A stretch of DNA of 64,000 nucleotides from Verrucomicrobiota bacterium (lineage in GTDB: Bacteria > Verrucomicrobiota > Verrucomicrobiia > Limisphaerales > UBA9464), in the NCBI GenBank assembly GCA_947471985.1, contig CANIZL010000015.1, forward strand, positions 1-64,000. The letters run 5' to 3'. Below the pieces are notes generated by a model. It made no database searches, was not told the DNA's origin, and saw only the letters and a program-made list of their open reading frames with translations. Of this stretch, positions 17,189 to 26,506 are shown piece by piece; within the stretch, counting starts at the first letter, position 1, and each line of letters begins with the position of its first letter. Position numbers and translations under genes: made by a program.

Positions 17189-20100
17189 ATGCTCCCCACC
17201 GTGACTTCACGCTTCGGTTCCCGACTCGATGCCCCGAGCGCCCGGACAGATTTGCGCGTCGTCGATCTGACGCGCGTTCAAGAGCTTTTCCGGCTGACCC
17301 TGACGGCCCGCTGGGTGGACCGCGTGGAAATGGAGTTGGTCAACCGGGGGGAGGGTTTCTTCCATGTCGGCGGCGCCGGCCATGAAGCCACCGCGACCCT
17401 GGCGGCTCATTTGTTGCCCGCCGATTGGCTGCATCTGCATTATCGGGATAAGGCGTTGATGCTGGCCCGGGGCGTGCCGGCGGCCCAATTTTTCCACAGC
17501 CTGTTGTGCACGGCGGCCTCCCATTCGGCGGGCCGCCAGATGAGTGCGCATTTGAGCGCTCCCGAACTGCACCTGCTCAGCCTCGTCGGGCCGGTGGGCA
17601 ACAATGCGCTGCAGGCCGTGGGGGTTGCCCACGAAATCGGGGCCCGGACCGATACGTCGACCTCCGCTCCACGGCCCTTGGTGGTGTGCGCGGTGGGGGA
17701 CGGCACCACCCAGCAGGGCGAGGTTTTGGAGGCCATTGCCGAAGCCGTTCGGGCGCGGCTCCCGGTGCTGTTTCTGGTGGCCGACAATGGGCTGGCCATC
17801 TCCACCCGGACCCGGGGGCAAACCTTCTTCGATCTCCCGTCCGGCCCGGCCGCGGAATTCTATGGCTGTCCGATTCACCGCCTGGAGGGCCGGGATCCCT
17901 TGGCCTGCGATGCGGCCTTTGCGGGAATTGTGGGGGGAATTCGTGCGGGCGGCGGGCCGGCGCTGGTGGTGATGCGAGTGGAGCGACTGACGCATCATAC
18001 CAACGCGGATGACGAACGTCTTTACCGTTCCGATCCGGAGCGGGCGACGGCGCGGGCCGCTGGGGATCCTTTGGAGGTCCTGCGGGAGGCGTTGGTATCG
18101 CGCGGGGTGCGACCTGCGGAGTTGGCGGAGCTGGAAGTCGAAATTGAAGCCACGCTCCGGGCGGCCGCGGCCGAAGCCTTGGTGGCGGCAAATCCCCGGG
18201 CTAATTTGGATGCCCGGCCGCCGTGGAAAGAACGCTTTGCCCGACCGGGAACTGCATCCACGCCGCCCCCGATGGGGCAGACGCACACGCTGTTGGAGTC
18301 GATGAAGGCGGTGCTGCGAAACCAGTTGGGCGCGGATGGCCGGGTCAGTTTGTTGGGGGAGGACATTGAGGATCCCAAAGGGGACGTTTTTGGGCTGACG
18401 CGGGGACTGAGTCAGGCCTTTCCGGGGCAGGTGCGGAACGCGGCGTTGTCGGAGTCCACCATCGTCGGCGTCGGTATCGGCCGGGCCCTCGCCGGCGGGC
18501 GGCCGGTGGCCTTCATCCAGTTCGCGGATTTTCTGCCCCTGGCGTACAATCAGATCGCCTCGGAGCTGGGGTCGCTGTGGTGGCGCAGCTCGGGCGCCTG
18601 GAGTGCGCCGGTGATTCTCCTCGCCCCCTGTGGCGGCTATCGACCCGGCTTGGGACCGTTCCATGCCCAAACGTTTGAGAGCGTTTATGCCCACGTGCCC
18701 GGACTGGATGTTTGCATGCCCAGCACGGCGGAGGATGCCGCGGGATTGCTGAACGCGGCGTTTGCCGGCGGACGGCCCACCCTCTTCCTGTACCCGAAAC
18801 TGCTGCTCAATGATGCGGCGGTGGCCATGAAACAGGCGCCGTCGGAAGCCTTCCTGGAACCGGGTCGCGCCCGACGGGTGACGACGGGCGCGGATCTGAC
18901 GGTGGTTTCCTGGGGCGCGACGGTGCCGCTGTGTTTGCGCGTGGTGCGCTTTTTGGAGACGGCGGGGTTATCTGTGGAATTGCTCGACCTGCGCACGCTT
19001 TCCCCTTGGGATGCCGATGCGGTGGTGGCCAGTGCCGAGCGCACGGGAAAACTGCTCGTGGTGCATGAGGACAATCTCACCTGTGGTTTCGGCGCGGAGG
19101 TCCTCGCCACGGTGGCGGAGCGATCGGCCGTCGCGGTGCGGGCGCGGCGGGTCACGCGGCCCGACACGTATGTGCCGTGCAACTACGTGAACCAGCTCGA
19201 GGTGCTCCCAAGTTTTCCGCGAATTTTGACGGTGGCAGCGGAATTGTGCGGTCTGGAGCTGAATTGGATCCATGGGAACGAAGCGGCGGAGGCGGTGTAT
19301 GTCCTGGAAGCGGTCGGCTCGAGTCCGGCGGATCAAAACGTAAAGGTGCTGGCCTGGCGGGTGCCGCAGGGAGCGAACATCGTGGCAGGCGATCTGCTGG
19401 CGGATTGTGAGGCGGACAAGGCGACGTTTGAACTGCGGGCGCCGGAGACCGGACGGATTTTTGATCTGATGACGCCCGGGGAAAGTGTCCCGATCGGCAC
19501 GCCAATCGCCCGAATCCAGCGGCTGGCCGCGCATGTCGCGCTGCCGAAGCGGGTGCCGGTGGAGCCCCGACCCGAAGTGCGGGGACGCCGGGCGGGAGCG
19601 GTGGTGGTGGCGGAACCGGTGATGTCGGTTCCGAAGCCCTCGGCCACGGTGATCATTTCCGGGATTGCCTCGGCTTCCGGCGGGCGGCGGGTGAGTTCGG
19701 CCGAAATTGCCGCGCGGTTTCCCGGGCGCACGGAAGCGGACGTCATTCAGCGCACGGGGATCCAGTCGCGTCCGCAGTTGGCGGCCGACGAATCGGTTTT
19801 GTCGCTGGCCACCCGGGCGGCGCGGGACGTGCTGCGGGCGGAAGGGCTGACGTTGGCCGACGTTTCGTCGCTGATCGTCAGTACCAGCTCGCCGTTGAGC
19901 ATCAGTCCCAGTCTGGCCTGTCGCCTGCAGCATGCCTTGGCCGTCGATGGTCCGGTCAAGGACCTCCCGGCCTACGACATTCTCGCCGCCTGCAGCGGTT
20001 ACCTCTATGCGCTGCAGCAGGCATTTGATGCCTGTCAGAGCCGACCCGACTCGACGATTCTCGTGGTTACGGCGGAGGCAATGAGCCGCTTCGTGGACCC

Positions 20101-20644
20101 GGGGGATTTCGATACGGCCATCGTTTTTGCGGACGCGGCCACCGCGACCCTGGTGCATGGATCGTCGGCCAAATTGCCCGGGCGGGCGCGGCTGCAGCTG
20201 CATCGGCCGGTGCTAAGTGCCCGCGGAGAAGACGGTTCCGTGCTCAATCACGGCCGCTTGGAATGCCCGGGCAGCGACGGTGGACGCGGCGCGTGTTCGC
20301 CGGTTTACATGGATGGGATCAAAGTGTTTCCGCTGGCGGTCCGGCAGATGTTGGCGGTCTTGGAGCAGGCCTGTGCGGAGAGCCGGCTGAGCGTGCGCGA
20401 TCTGGATGTGATCATCCCGCACCAGGCGAATGGACGGATTATTGAAGCCGCGCGGCATCGATTGAAGGACCGGCCGGAGCGGGTGTTGAATCGGGTGACC
20501 CACGCCGGCAACAGCAGTAGCAGCACGATTCCGCTGGTGTTGGCCGAACTGCTCCGGGACGGGCATCCGGGCGGCAAGGCGGGACTCTGTGCGTTCGGCG
20601 CCGGGTTTACGTTTGGTGCGGCGGTGGCGGAACTGCTGCCGTAA
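17189..20644 (+). CDS. fusion: 2-oxoacid dehydrogenase E1alpha + E1beta + lipoyl domain + ketoacyl-ACP synthase III
   Basis: One 1151-residue chain. Residues ~30-340 are E1alpha: LHYRDKALMLARGVP and the thiamine-diphosphate motif GDG (170-172) to N200. Residues ~365-690 are E1beta, with the cofactor-activating Glu in LSE (E422) and the His of VVHEDNL (H626). Residues ~705-780 are a biotinyl/lipoyl domain with EADKA, so K744 is the probable lipoylation site. Residues ~818-1151 are a FabH-like KAS III with a complete triad: C935 (ILAACSGYLYAL), H1078 (IPHQAN), N1108 (HAGNS). All active-site residues I can check are present and there is no frameshift. No E2 acyltransferase domain (HxxxDG) or E3 is present. 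The parts suggest oxidative or non-oxidative production of an acyl primer for fatty-acid or polyketide-like chain initiation; branched-chain primers are the analogy. Direct acyl-lipoyl to KAS transfer is inference. Confidence 0.93.
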   Translation: MLPTVTSRFGSRLDAPSARTDLRVVDLTRVQELFRLTLTARWVDRVEMELVNRGEGFFHVGGAGHEATATLAAHLLPADWLHLHYRDKALMLARGVPAAQFFHSLLCTAASHSAGRQMSAHLSAPELHLLSLVGPVGNNALQAVGVAHEIGARTDTSTSAPRPLVVCAVGDGTTQQGEVLEAIAEAVRARLPVLFLVADNGLAISTRTRGQTFFDLPSGPAAEFYGCPIHRLEGRDPLACDAAFAGIVGGIRAGGGPALVVMRVERLTHHTNADDERLYRSDPERATARAAGDPLEVLREALVSRGVRPAELAELEVEIEATLRAAAAEALVAANPRANLDARPPWKERFARPGTASTPPPMGQTHTLLESMKAVLRNQLGADGRVSLLGEDIEDPKGDVFGLTRGLSQAFPGQVRNAALSESTIVGVGIGRALAGGRPVAFIQFADFLPLAYNQIASELGSLWWRSSGAWSAPVILLAPCGGYRPGLGPFHAQTFESVYAHVPGLDVCMPSTAEDAAGLLNAAFAGGRPTLFLYPKLLLNDAAVAMKQAPSEAFLEPGRARRVTTGADLTVVSWGATVPLCLRVVRFLETAGLSVELLDLRTLSPWDADAVVASAERTGKLLVVHEDNLTCGFGAEVLATVAERSAVAVRARRVTRPDTYVPCNYVNQLEVLPSFPRILTVAAELCGLELNWIHGNEAAEAVYVLEAVGSSPADQNVKVLAWRVPQGANIVAGDLLADCEADKATFELRAPETGRIFDLMTPGESVPIGTPIARIQRLAAHVALPKRVPVEPRPEVRGRRAGAVVVAEPVMSVPKPSATVIISGIASASGGRRVSSAEIAARFPGRTEADVIQRTGIQSRPQLAADESVLSLATRAARDVLRAEGLTLADVSSLIVSTSSPLSISPSLACRLQHALAVDGPVKDLPAYDILAACSGYLYALQQAFDACQSRPDSTILVVTAEAMSRFVDPGDFDTAIVFADAATATLVHGSSAKLPGRARLQLHRPVLSARGEDGSVLNHGRLECPGSDGGRGACSPVYMDGIKVFPLAVRQMLAVLEQACAESRLSVRDLDVIIPHQANGRIIEAARHRLKDRPERVLNRVTHAGNSSSSTIPLVLAELLRDGHPGGKAGLCAFGAGFTFGAAVAELLP

Positions 20645-20705
20645 GGCCGCGGGTGGAAGTCGCCCCGAAAGCGGTCATCCGATGGGCGGAATTCCCGCTC
20701 GCCGG

Positions 20706-22130
20706 CTAACTGATCAACTCCCGGCGCACCTGTCCGTGGATATCCGTGAGTCGGAAATAGCGACCTTGGTATTTAAAGGTGAGATCTTCGTGATTGAGCC
20801 CGAGTTGATGGAGCAGGGTGGCTTGAATGTCGTGCACGTGGACGCCGTTTTCCGCGATATTGTAGCCGAAGTCATCGGTCTGACCGAAAATCGTGCCGGC
20901 CTTCACGCCACCGCCCGCCATCCACAAGGTGAAGCAGCGCGGATGGTGGTCCCGCCCGTAGTCGGTGGCGGTGAGTTTACCCTGGGAATAGTTGGTGCGA
21001 CCAAACTCGCCGCCCCAGACCACCAACGTGTCGTCCAGCAGGCCCCGTTGTTTCAAATCCTGGACCAGCGCGTAGCCGGCGCGATCGACGTCGGCCGCCT
21101 GGCGGCGAATACCTGAGGGCAGTCCGCCGTGGTGATCCCAGCCCGGATGGTAGAGTTGAATGAACCGGACGTTCCGTTCGGCGAGCCGGCGGGCGAGCAA
21201 ACAGTTGGCGGCAAAAGTGCCGGGTTTGCGCGCTTCGGGTCCGTAGAGTTCGTAGACACTTTCGGGCTCGCCGCGGGTGTCCATGACCTCGGGAACGCTG
21301 GTCTGCATACGGTAGGCCATCTCGTATTGGGCGATGCGGGAGTTGATCTCCGGATCCCCCACGTCCTCGAATTGCAGCGTCTGCAGTTCCGCCAATCGAT
21401 CCAGCATTTGTCGGCGGCTGGCCCCGGAAATGCCCTCGGGATTTTTGAGAAACAGCACCGGATCCACTCCGGAACGAAAGAGCACGCCCTGGTGCAGGCT
21501 GGGTAGGAATCCATTGCCCCACAGCCGCGAATACAGGGGTTGATCGATGCGATCCTTGGAAACCAGTACCACAAAGGTGGGCAGATTTTCATTCGCACTG
21601 CCCAGTCCATAACTGAGCCACGCGCCGAAACTCGGTCGACCGGCGATCTGCGAGCCCGTCTGGAAAAAGGTGATGGCCGGATCGTGATTGATGGCCTCGG
21701 TGTTGACCGACCGGATGAAGCAGAGGTCATCGGTCATGCGGGCGGTCCACGGCAGGATTTCGCTGACGGTCATGCCGGACTGGCCGTGGCGCGCAAATTT
21801 GAAGATCGAACCCGCCATGGGCAGGGCCGCCTGATTCGCCGACATGCCGGTCAGGCGTTGCCCCCGCCGAACGCTGTCGGGCAGGTCCTCGCCGTTGCGT
21901 TGATTCAGGACGGGTTTGTAGTCGAACAAATCGAGCTGCGACGGACCGCCGCTCATGAAGAGATAGATGATCCGTTTGGCCCGGGGAGCGAGGTGCGTGG
22001 CGGGCAGGATGCCGGCGAAGGGATTGGGGACGGCACCCGGAGTGGCGGCGCGTCCCTGGTTCAACAAGCCCATCAAGGCGGTGCCACCGAGGCCCAGTCC
22101 GAAGCGACTGAAGAACTGGCGGCGATCCAT
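20706..22130 (-). CDS. DUF1501 family exported protein
   Basis: A 474-residue protein beginning MDRRQFFSRFGLGLGG, a twin-arginine-like leader; a start 27 bases upstream would add nine residues. DUF1501 features: RIIYLFMSGGPSQLDLFDYKP near the N-terminus, FGAWLSYGLGS, a VRFIQLYHPGWDHH block and WGGEFGRTNYSQGK before a DHHPRCFTLWMAGGG stretch, giving the metal-rich alkaline-phosphatase-superfamily look. It follows the DUF1553 gene by 48 bp on the same strand, the standard PVC pairing. Convergent with the fusion gene. Biochemical role not established. Confidence 0.92.
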   Translation of the reverse strand: MDRRQFFSRFGLGLGGTALMGLLNQGRAATPGAVPNPFAGILPATHLAPRAKRIIYLFMSGGPSQLDLFDYKPVLNQRNGEDLPDSVRRGQRLTGMSANQAALPMAGSIFKFARHGQSGMTVSEILPWTARMTDDLCFIRSVNTEAINHDPAITFFQTGSQIAGRPSFGAWLSYGLGSANENLPTFVVLVSKDRIDQPLYSRLWGNGFLPSLHQGVLFRSGVDPVLFLKNPEGISGASRRQMLDRLAELQTLQFEDVGDPEINSRIAQYEMAYRMQTSVPEVMDTRGEPESVYELYGPEARKPGTFAANCLLARRLAERNVRFIQLYHPGWDHHGGLPSGIRRQAADVDRAGYALVQDLKQRGLLDDTLVVWGGEFGRTNYSQGKLTATDYGRDHHPRCFTLWMAGGGVKAGTIFGQTDDFGYNIAENGVHVHDIQATLLHQLGLNHEDLTFKYQGRYFRLTDIHGQVRRELIS

Positions 22131-22178
22131 GGCGAAATTGACGTGATGACAAAACATGGCGGGTGATGGTTGGTGGGT

Positions 22179-25100
22179 TCAACGGCGCACGAGACTCTCG
22201 TCGAGGTTCAGCAGGGCCTGGGCCACCACGGTGGCGGCGGCGAGTTGCGGCACGGGCAGGGTGGGATCATTGCGGGATTCGCCCGTTTTCAGCAGGGCCT
22301 CCGCGGCCGCGGCGTCCTTTTCAAAAGCAGCCAACTGTTCCGTCCACAGCCGCTCCAGGACGGCAGCCTCGCGGGCCGAAGGCAACCGGCCGGTGGCGAG
22401 ACGGAATCCGTAGCGGAGTCGGGTGGGCATTTCCGTGCCGCCTTCGCGCCACAGGCGCTGTCCCAGGAAGCGGGCCGCTTCGAGGAACTGTACATCGTTC
22501 AAGAGCACGAGCGCCTGCAACGGGGTGCTGGTACTCTGGCGTTTGGCCACGCAGACATTGCGCTCCGCAGCGTCGAACGTGGTCATGGCCGGCGGCGGAA
22601 CCGTGCGTTTCCAATACGTGTACAGACTTCGCCGATAAAGATCCTCGCCCTTTCCGGTATTGTATTTTCCGCCACCGGTGGCGGTCTCCCACAGTCCGTC
22701 CGGCTGATAGGGTTTGACGCTCGCGCCGCCCAGTTTCTCGACGAGCAGTCCACTGACAGCCAGTGCCTGATCGCGGAGCATTTCGGCGCCGAGCCGTCGG
22801 GCGGGGGCGTGGCTGAGCAGACGGTTCTCGGGATCAGCGGCGGCGGCCTCCGGTGTGGCGCGGGAGGACTGCTGATACGTTTCGCTCAGCACGAGCAATC
22901 GGCACAACGCCTTCACGTCCCAGGCCGCGACTCCCGGGCCGCCGCGAGTGAAGGTCCGGGCCAGCCAGTCCATCAGTTCGGGGTGCGAGGGTTGTTCGCC
23001 CTGCACCCCGAAATTATCGGCGGTTGCGACCAGACCGCGGCCGAAGAATTGCTGCCAGATGCGATTCACGGTCACGCGGGCGAAGAGGGGATTTCCCGGA
23101 TCCAGCAGCCACCGGGCGAGGCCCAATCGGTTGCGGGGTTGATCGGCGGGCAACCGGGGCAAGGAACCGGGGACGTCGGCGGTCACCTCGTCACCGGGGG
23201 CATCGTAGGCTCCGCGTTTGAGGACAAAGGCGCGTTTGGGCTGGGGCAATTCCATCATGCCCATGGCTTCGGGAATGGGATTGATGAAGGCCGATTGCTC
23301 GCGCCGCACTTGTTGCAGTGCGTCACGCCGGGCGACGACGCCCGCTTCCTCATGGACATAGTGTCGAGCGGCGGCGGGATCGCTGGCGGGGATCGGGGTG
23401 GACTGCGCGAGGGCGGCGATTTCCCAGCCGGTCAGTTCGCGGGCGAAGCCGAGGAGTTCGGCCACCCGTCCGGCCTTGAACCCATTGTCCCGCATCCGGA
23501 AACCCAAGGTTAGCGGGGGCTCGTCGCCGCCGTAACGGATGTCCTTCCAAAGTCCGTCCCGCAGGATTTCCAATTCCTGCGGCGCGCCGTCGAAGTAGAT
23601 GTGCACGCCGTCGGCGCGACTGCTGCCGTCGTAGGTGAACGCCAGCTGGTGCCAGGTATTTGTCGGCAGGGTGGCGCGGGTGCGCACTTTGAGGGCATTG
23701 CCCGGCCACATATGGTGCAAACCGACGGCGGCGTGGCCGTCCTCAAGGACCAGCTCGTAGCCACGGCTGGCGGCGTCCATCCAGGCCTTTGCTTTGTGCA
23801 GGACGGTGGCCCGCGGTGCGTGGGTGGCGAGTTGCAATTGGAGAACGAAGCTGAAGGGATCTGCCCGGCCGAAGGCCACGGCCGGCTCCTTGAGCGTCAC
23901 TCCATTTTCACCGGAGAGTTCGATCGCGCTGGCCGGCGTGCCATCGGGTCCCGTCACGGCGATCGGGCCTTCCACCAGGTTCGCGGGCGCGTTGGTGGGT
24001 TGGGCGAGGTTGACGAATTGATTGGTGACGGGGTTTTGAAACCGCAGGTGCACCACCGCACCGGTGACGCTGGCGGCGTTCAGGGCGGGGGGATTGCGGC
24101 CCAGCCACGCGGCCAGCCCCATCCGGGCTTGGTTTTCCGCGGCCGCAAGCTTCTCCGCTCCGTCCGCCAGGGCCGTCCGCAAATCGACCAACTTTTGATC
24201 CTGCTCGGGCGTGGTCAGCAGCACCGTGGGTACCGGCATCGAGTCCGTGAAATACGAGGTTTGACCGGATTCATCGATGTTCTGAAAAAAGGCGAACAAC
24301 CGATAGAAATCCTTCTGGGTAATTGGGTCGTACTTGTGATCGTGGCAGCGCGAACACTCCAGGGTCAGCCCGAGAAACGTGGTGCCGAAGGTATTGACGC
24401 GATCCACAATATAGGCCACGCGAAATTCCTCCTCGACGATGCCGCCCTCTTCGTTCTGTAAATGCAAACGGTTGAAAGCGGTCGCCAAACGCTGCTCCTG
24501 GGTGGCGTTCGGCAACAGGTCGCCGGCGAGTTGCCAGGTGACAAACTGGTCAAAGGGGAGATTGCGGTTGAACGCCCGGATGACCCAATCGCGGTACGCC
24601 CACATGGGTCGGTAGCGATCCGCTTGAAAACCGTGAGTGTCGGCGTAGCGGGCCAGATCCAACCAATCCACGGCCATGCGTTCCCCAAAACGAGGTGAGG
24701 CCAGGAGCCGATCCACGATGCCTTGGTACGCCGCGGGAGAGGGATCGGCGGCGAAGGCGTCGACCTCCGCCGGTGTTGGGGGCAGACCGGTGAGGTCGAG
24801 GGTCACCCGTCGCAGGAGACGGGCGGGATCGGAGTGGGAGGCGAGGCCCAGATTCTGTTGCTCGAGACGGTGCTGAATGAAGGCGTCGATGCCCGGGAGC
24901 GTGGGGCGCCGGGTGATGGGTGGGGTAATCGGCCGGGGGGCTTCAAAGGCCCAATGTTGTCCCCACTTCGCGCCTTCATTCACCCAGAGTTCGAATCGGG
25001 AAATCTGCTCCGGGGTCAGGGACCGACGTGAGTCGGGCGGCGGCATTAACTCTTCCGGGTCGTGGCTTCGCAGGCGGCGGATCAATTCGGATTCGGCGGC

Positions 25101-25334
25101 CTTGCCGGGGACGATGGCGGTGTGGCCGTCCTTGACGCGAAAGGCACCTTCCTTGGTATCGAGGCGCAGCTTTCCCTTGCGGGCCGGTTCGTCCGGGCCG
25201 TGGCAATGGTAGCATTTGTCGGACAGCAGCGGTTGGATCTCCCGGGCGAAATCCACCGGTGCCGCCGCGACTTTGACGCCCAGGGAACAGACCCACAGGC
25301 AAACCAGCCACCATCGTTGTTGGCGTACGCTCAT
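22179..25334 (-). CDS. DUF1549/DUF1553 c-type cytochrome with LamG-like domain
   Basis: A 1051-residue exported protein starting [19 protein letters not shown], a signal peptide. A haem site CYHCH with the PSCyt1 surroundings lies at about residue 40. Then come DUF1549 ([23 protein letters not shown] and [21 protein letters not shown]), a concanavalin/LamG-like insertion at about 470-620 suited to carbohydrate binding, and a C-terminal DUF1553 domain ([28 protein letters not shown]). It forms an operon with the DUF1501 gene downstream. The haem plus sugar-binding module combination hints at polysaccharide work at the cell surface, but no activity has been shown for the family as far as I know. 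Confidence 0.92.
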   Translation of the reverse strand: MSVRQQRWWLVCLWVCSLGVKVAAAPVDFAREIQPLLSDKCYHCHGPDEPARKGKLRLDTKEGAFRVKDGHTAIVPGKAAESELIRRLRSHDPEELMPPPDSRRSLTPEQISRFELWVNEGAKWGQHWAFEAPRPITPPITRRPTLPGIDAFIQHRLEQQNLGLASHSDPARLLRRVTLDLTGLPPTPAEVDAFAADPSPAAYQGIVDRLLASPRFGERMAVDWLDLARYADTHGFQADRYRPMWAYRDWVIRAFNRNLPFDQFVTWQLAGDLLPNATQEQRLATAFNRLHLQNEEGGIVEEEFRVAYIVDRVNTFGTTFLGLTLECSRCHDHKYDPITQKDFYRLFAFFQNIDESGQTSYFTDSMPVPTVLLTTPEQDQKLVDLRTALADGAEKLAAAENQARMGLAAWLGRNPPALNAASVTGAVVHLRFQNPVTNQFVNLAQPTNAPANLVEGPIAVTGPDGTPASAIELSGENGVTLKEPAVAFGRADPFSFVLQLQLATHAPRATVLHKAKAWMDAASRGYELVLEDGHAAVGLHHMWPGNALKVRTRATLPTNTWHQLAFTYDGSSRADGVHIYFDGAPQELEILRDGLWKDIRYGGDEPPLTLGFRMRDNGFKAGRVAELLGFARELTGWEIAALAQSTPIPASDPAAARHYVHEEAGVVARRDALQQVRREQSAFINPIPEAMGMMELPQPKRAFVLKRGAYDAPGDEVTADVPGSLPRLPADQPRNRLGLARWLLDPGNPLFARVTVNRIWQQFFGRGLVATADNFGVQGEQPSHPELMDWLARTFTRGGPGVAAWDVKALCRLLVLSETYQQSSRATPEAAAADPENRLLSHAPARRLGAEMLRDQALAVSGLLVEKLGGASVKPYQPDGLWETATGGGKYNTGKGEDLYRRSLYTYWKRTVPPPAMTTFDAAERNVCVAKRQSTSTPLQALVLLNDVQFLEAARFLGQRLWREGGTEMPTRLRYGFRLATGRLPSAREAAVLERLWTEQLAAFEKDAAAAEALLKTGESRNDPTLPVPQLAAATVVAQALLNLDESLVRR

Positions 25335-25470
25335 AACCAAAAGGTACTCAATAATCTGGAGTGGACGTCCGGGCAGGCCAAAAATTTGGTCTATCCAAGG
25401 CTCATTTTTGCTCGCGCCTGGTTGCCTGGGAGCGGGCAAGAATTGGGGCCCCGGGGGGATGTTTCTCGCC

Positions 25471-26421
25471 TTACGGAATCACCCAGAAACTGCGGAATTG
25501 CAAATGGGTGCGCTTGTCATCGTCGCTGAGCACGAGCAGGCGGGGAGCCTCCGGCGGTCCGAAAACCGTCAGGGCTTCGGGATTGGACTGCTTGAAACCG
25601 GTGTGATCGATGCGCACCGCCCGGGATTCCCCGGGCTGCCAATGGTACAAGCGGGCCGTGCCGCCGCTGCCGGGACGACCGGCGATGCAGAACCATTCGC
25701 GACCCGACCACGCCAGGTCGCGGATGCCCAGGCGGTCCAGATCCAGAAGGACGGGGTCTCCGAGTCGCGCCGTCTGGCCGGCGATTACTTCCCGCGGATT
25801 TTTCAAAGGCACTAGAAGCGCGAGCCCCTCGGGAACGGGGCTGCGGAAGCCAATCAGCAACTCACCACCAGGAGCCGCCGCGAGGCCTTCGAGATTGATG
25901 CCGCCGTCATCCGGGGCATGGGTACTGGCTTCCGTCAGGTGAAAGCGCTTCAATTGCGGTGCGGCTTCAAGATCGATCAACAATCGCCGATAGGGCCGCC
26001 CCACCAGGCGCAGCTGGGGTCGACTGTCGTTGGTCACCAACTGGGTGGCGAATAGACGTTCCCGATCCGGGTGGGACCGGCCGTCCTTGCCCCGGCCATG
26101 GGACCCCAGCCAGAACGTGAGTTCACCCACCGTGGCCGCGCCCTCGAGATCCACTTCGCCATGCCGGCTGGCGAGGCGCAGCCAGGGACTGGCATCCAAT
26201 TCCGTGACGCTCGGCCCCCCGGAGAGGGGATACAGCCGCAGTCGATTATCCTCGTCACTGGCGGCCAGGAAATAATCGGGACCGACGGACACAACCGCCG
26301 ACGCGCTGGCCATGCCGGTGTGGCGGGTGAATTCGGGCGGCGCGCCCAGCGTGACGAGCGGCCGGGCAAACGGTCCGAGCAGACATATGATCACCCACCG
26401 CCAGCAAGTCGCCCAGAGCAT
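25471..26421 (-). CDS. DUF3616-like exported beta-propeller protein
   Basis: A 316-residue protein with an N-terminal signal-like hydrophobic segment (WVIICLLGPFARPLVTLGAP). The body shows DUF3616 hallmarks: FLAASDEDNRLRLY, DLEGAATVGELTFWLGSHGR near the middle and NLEGLAAAPGGELLIGFRSP, implying a propeller whose blades read out paired values. No catalytic residues are recognisable. It is on the same strand as the DUF1553-DUF1501 pair and 136 bp upstream of it, so it may have its own promoter. The 5' end is divergent from the TPR gene at 26507. Confidence 0.75.
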   Translation of the reverse strand: MLWATCWRWVIICLLGPFARPLVTLGAPPEFTRHTGMASASAVVSVGPDYFLAASDEDNRLRLYPLSGGPSVTELDASPWLRLASRHGEVDLEGAATVGELTFWLGSHGRGKDGRSHPDRERLFATQLVTNDSRPQLRLVGRPYRRLLIDLEAAPQLKRFHLTEASTHAPDDGGINLEGLAAAPGGELLIGFRSPVPEGLALLVPLKNPREVIAGQTARLGDPVLLDLDRLGIRDLAWSGREWFCIAGRPGSGGTARLYHWQPGESRAVRIDHTGFKQSNPEALTVFGPPEAPRLLVLSDDDKRTHLQFRSFWVIP

Positions 26422-26506
26422 GTCACAACCTGCGGACCCGCCGAGCCGTGGTCAAAGCCGGGACCGCGGATTGGCGATAAGCCGGCCCAGCACCTACGGT
26501 CGGGGG

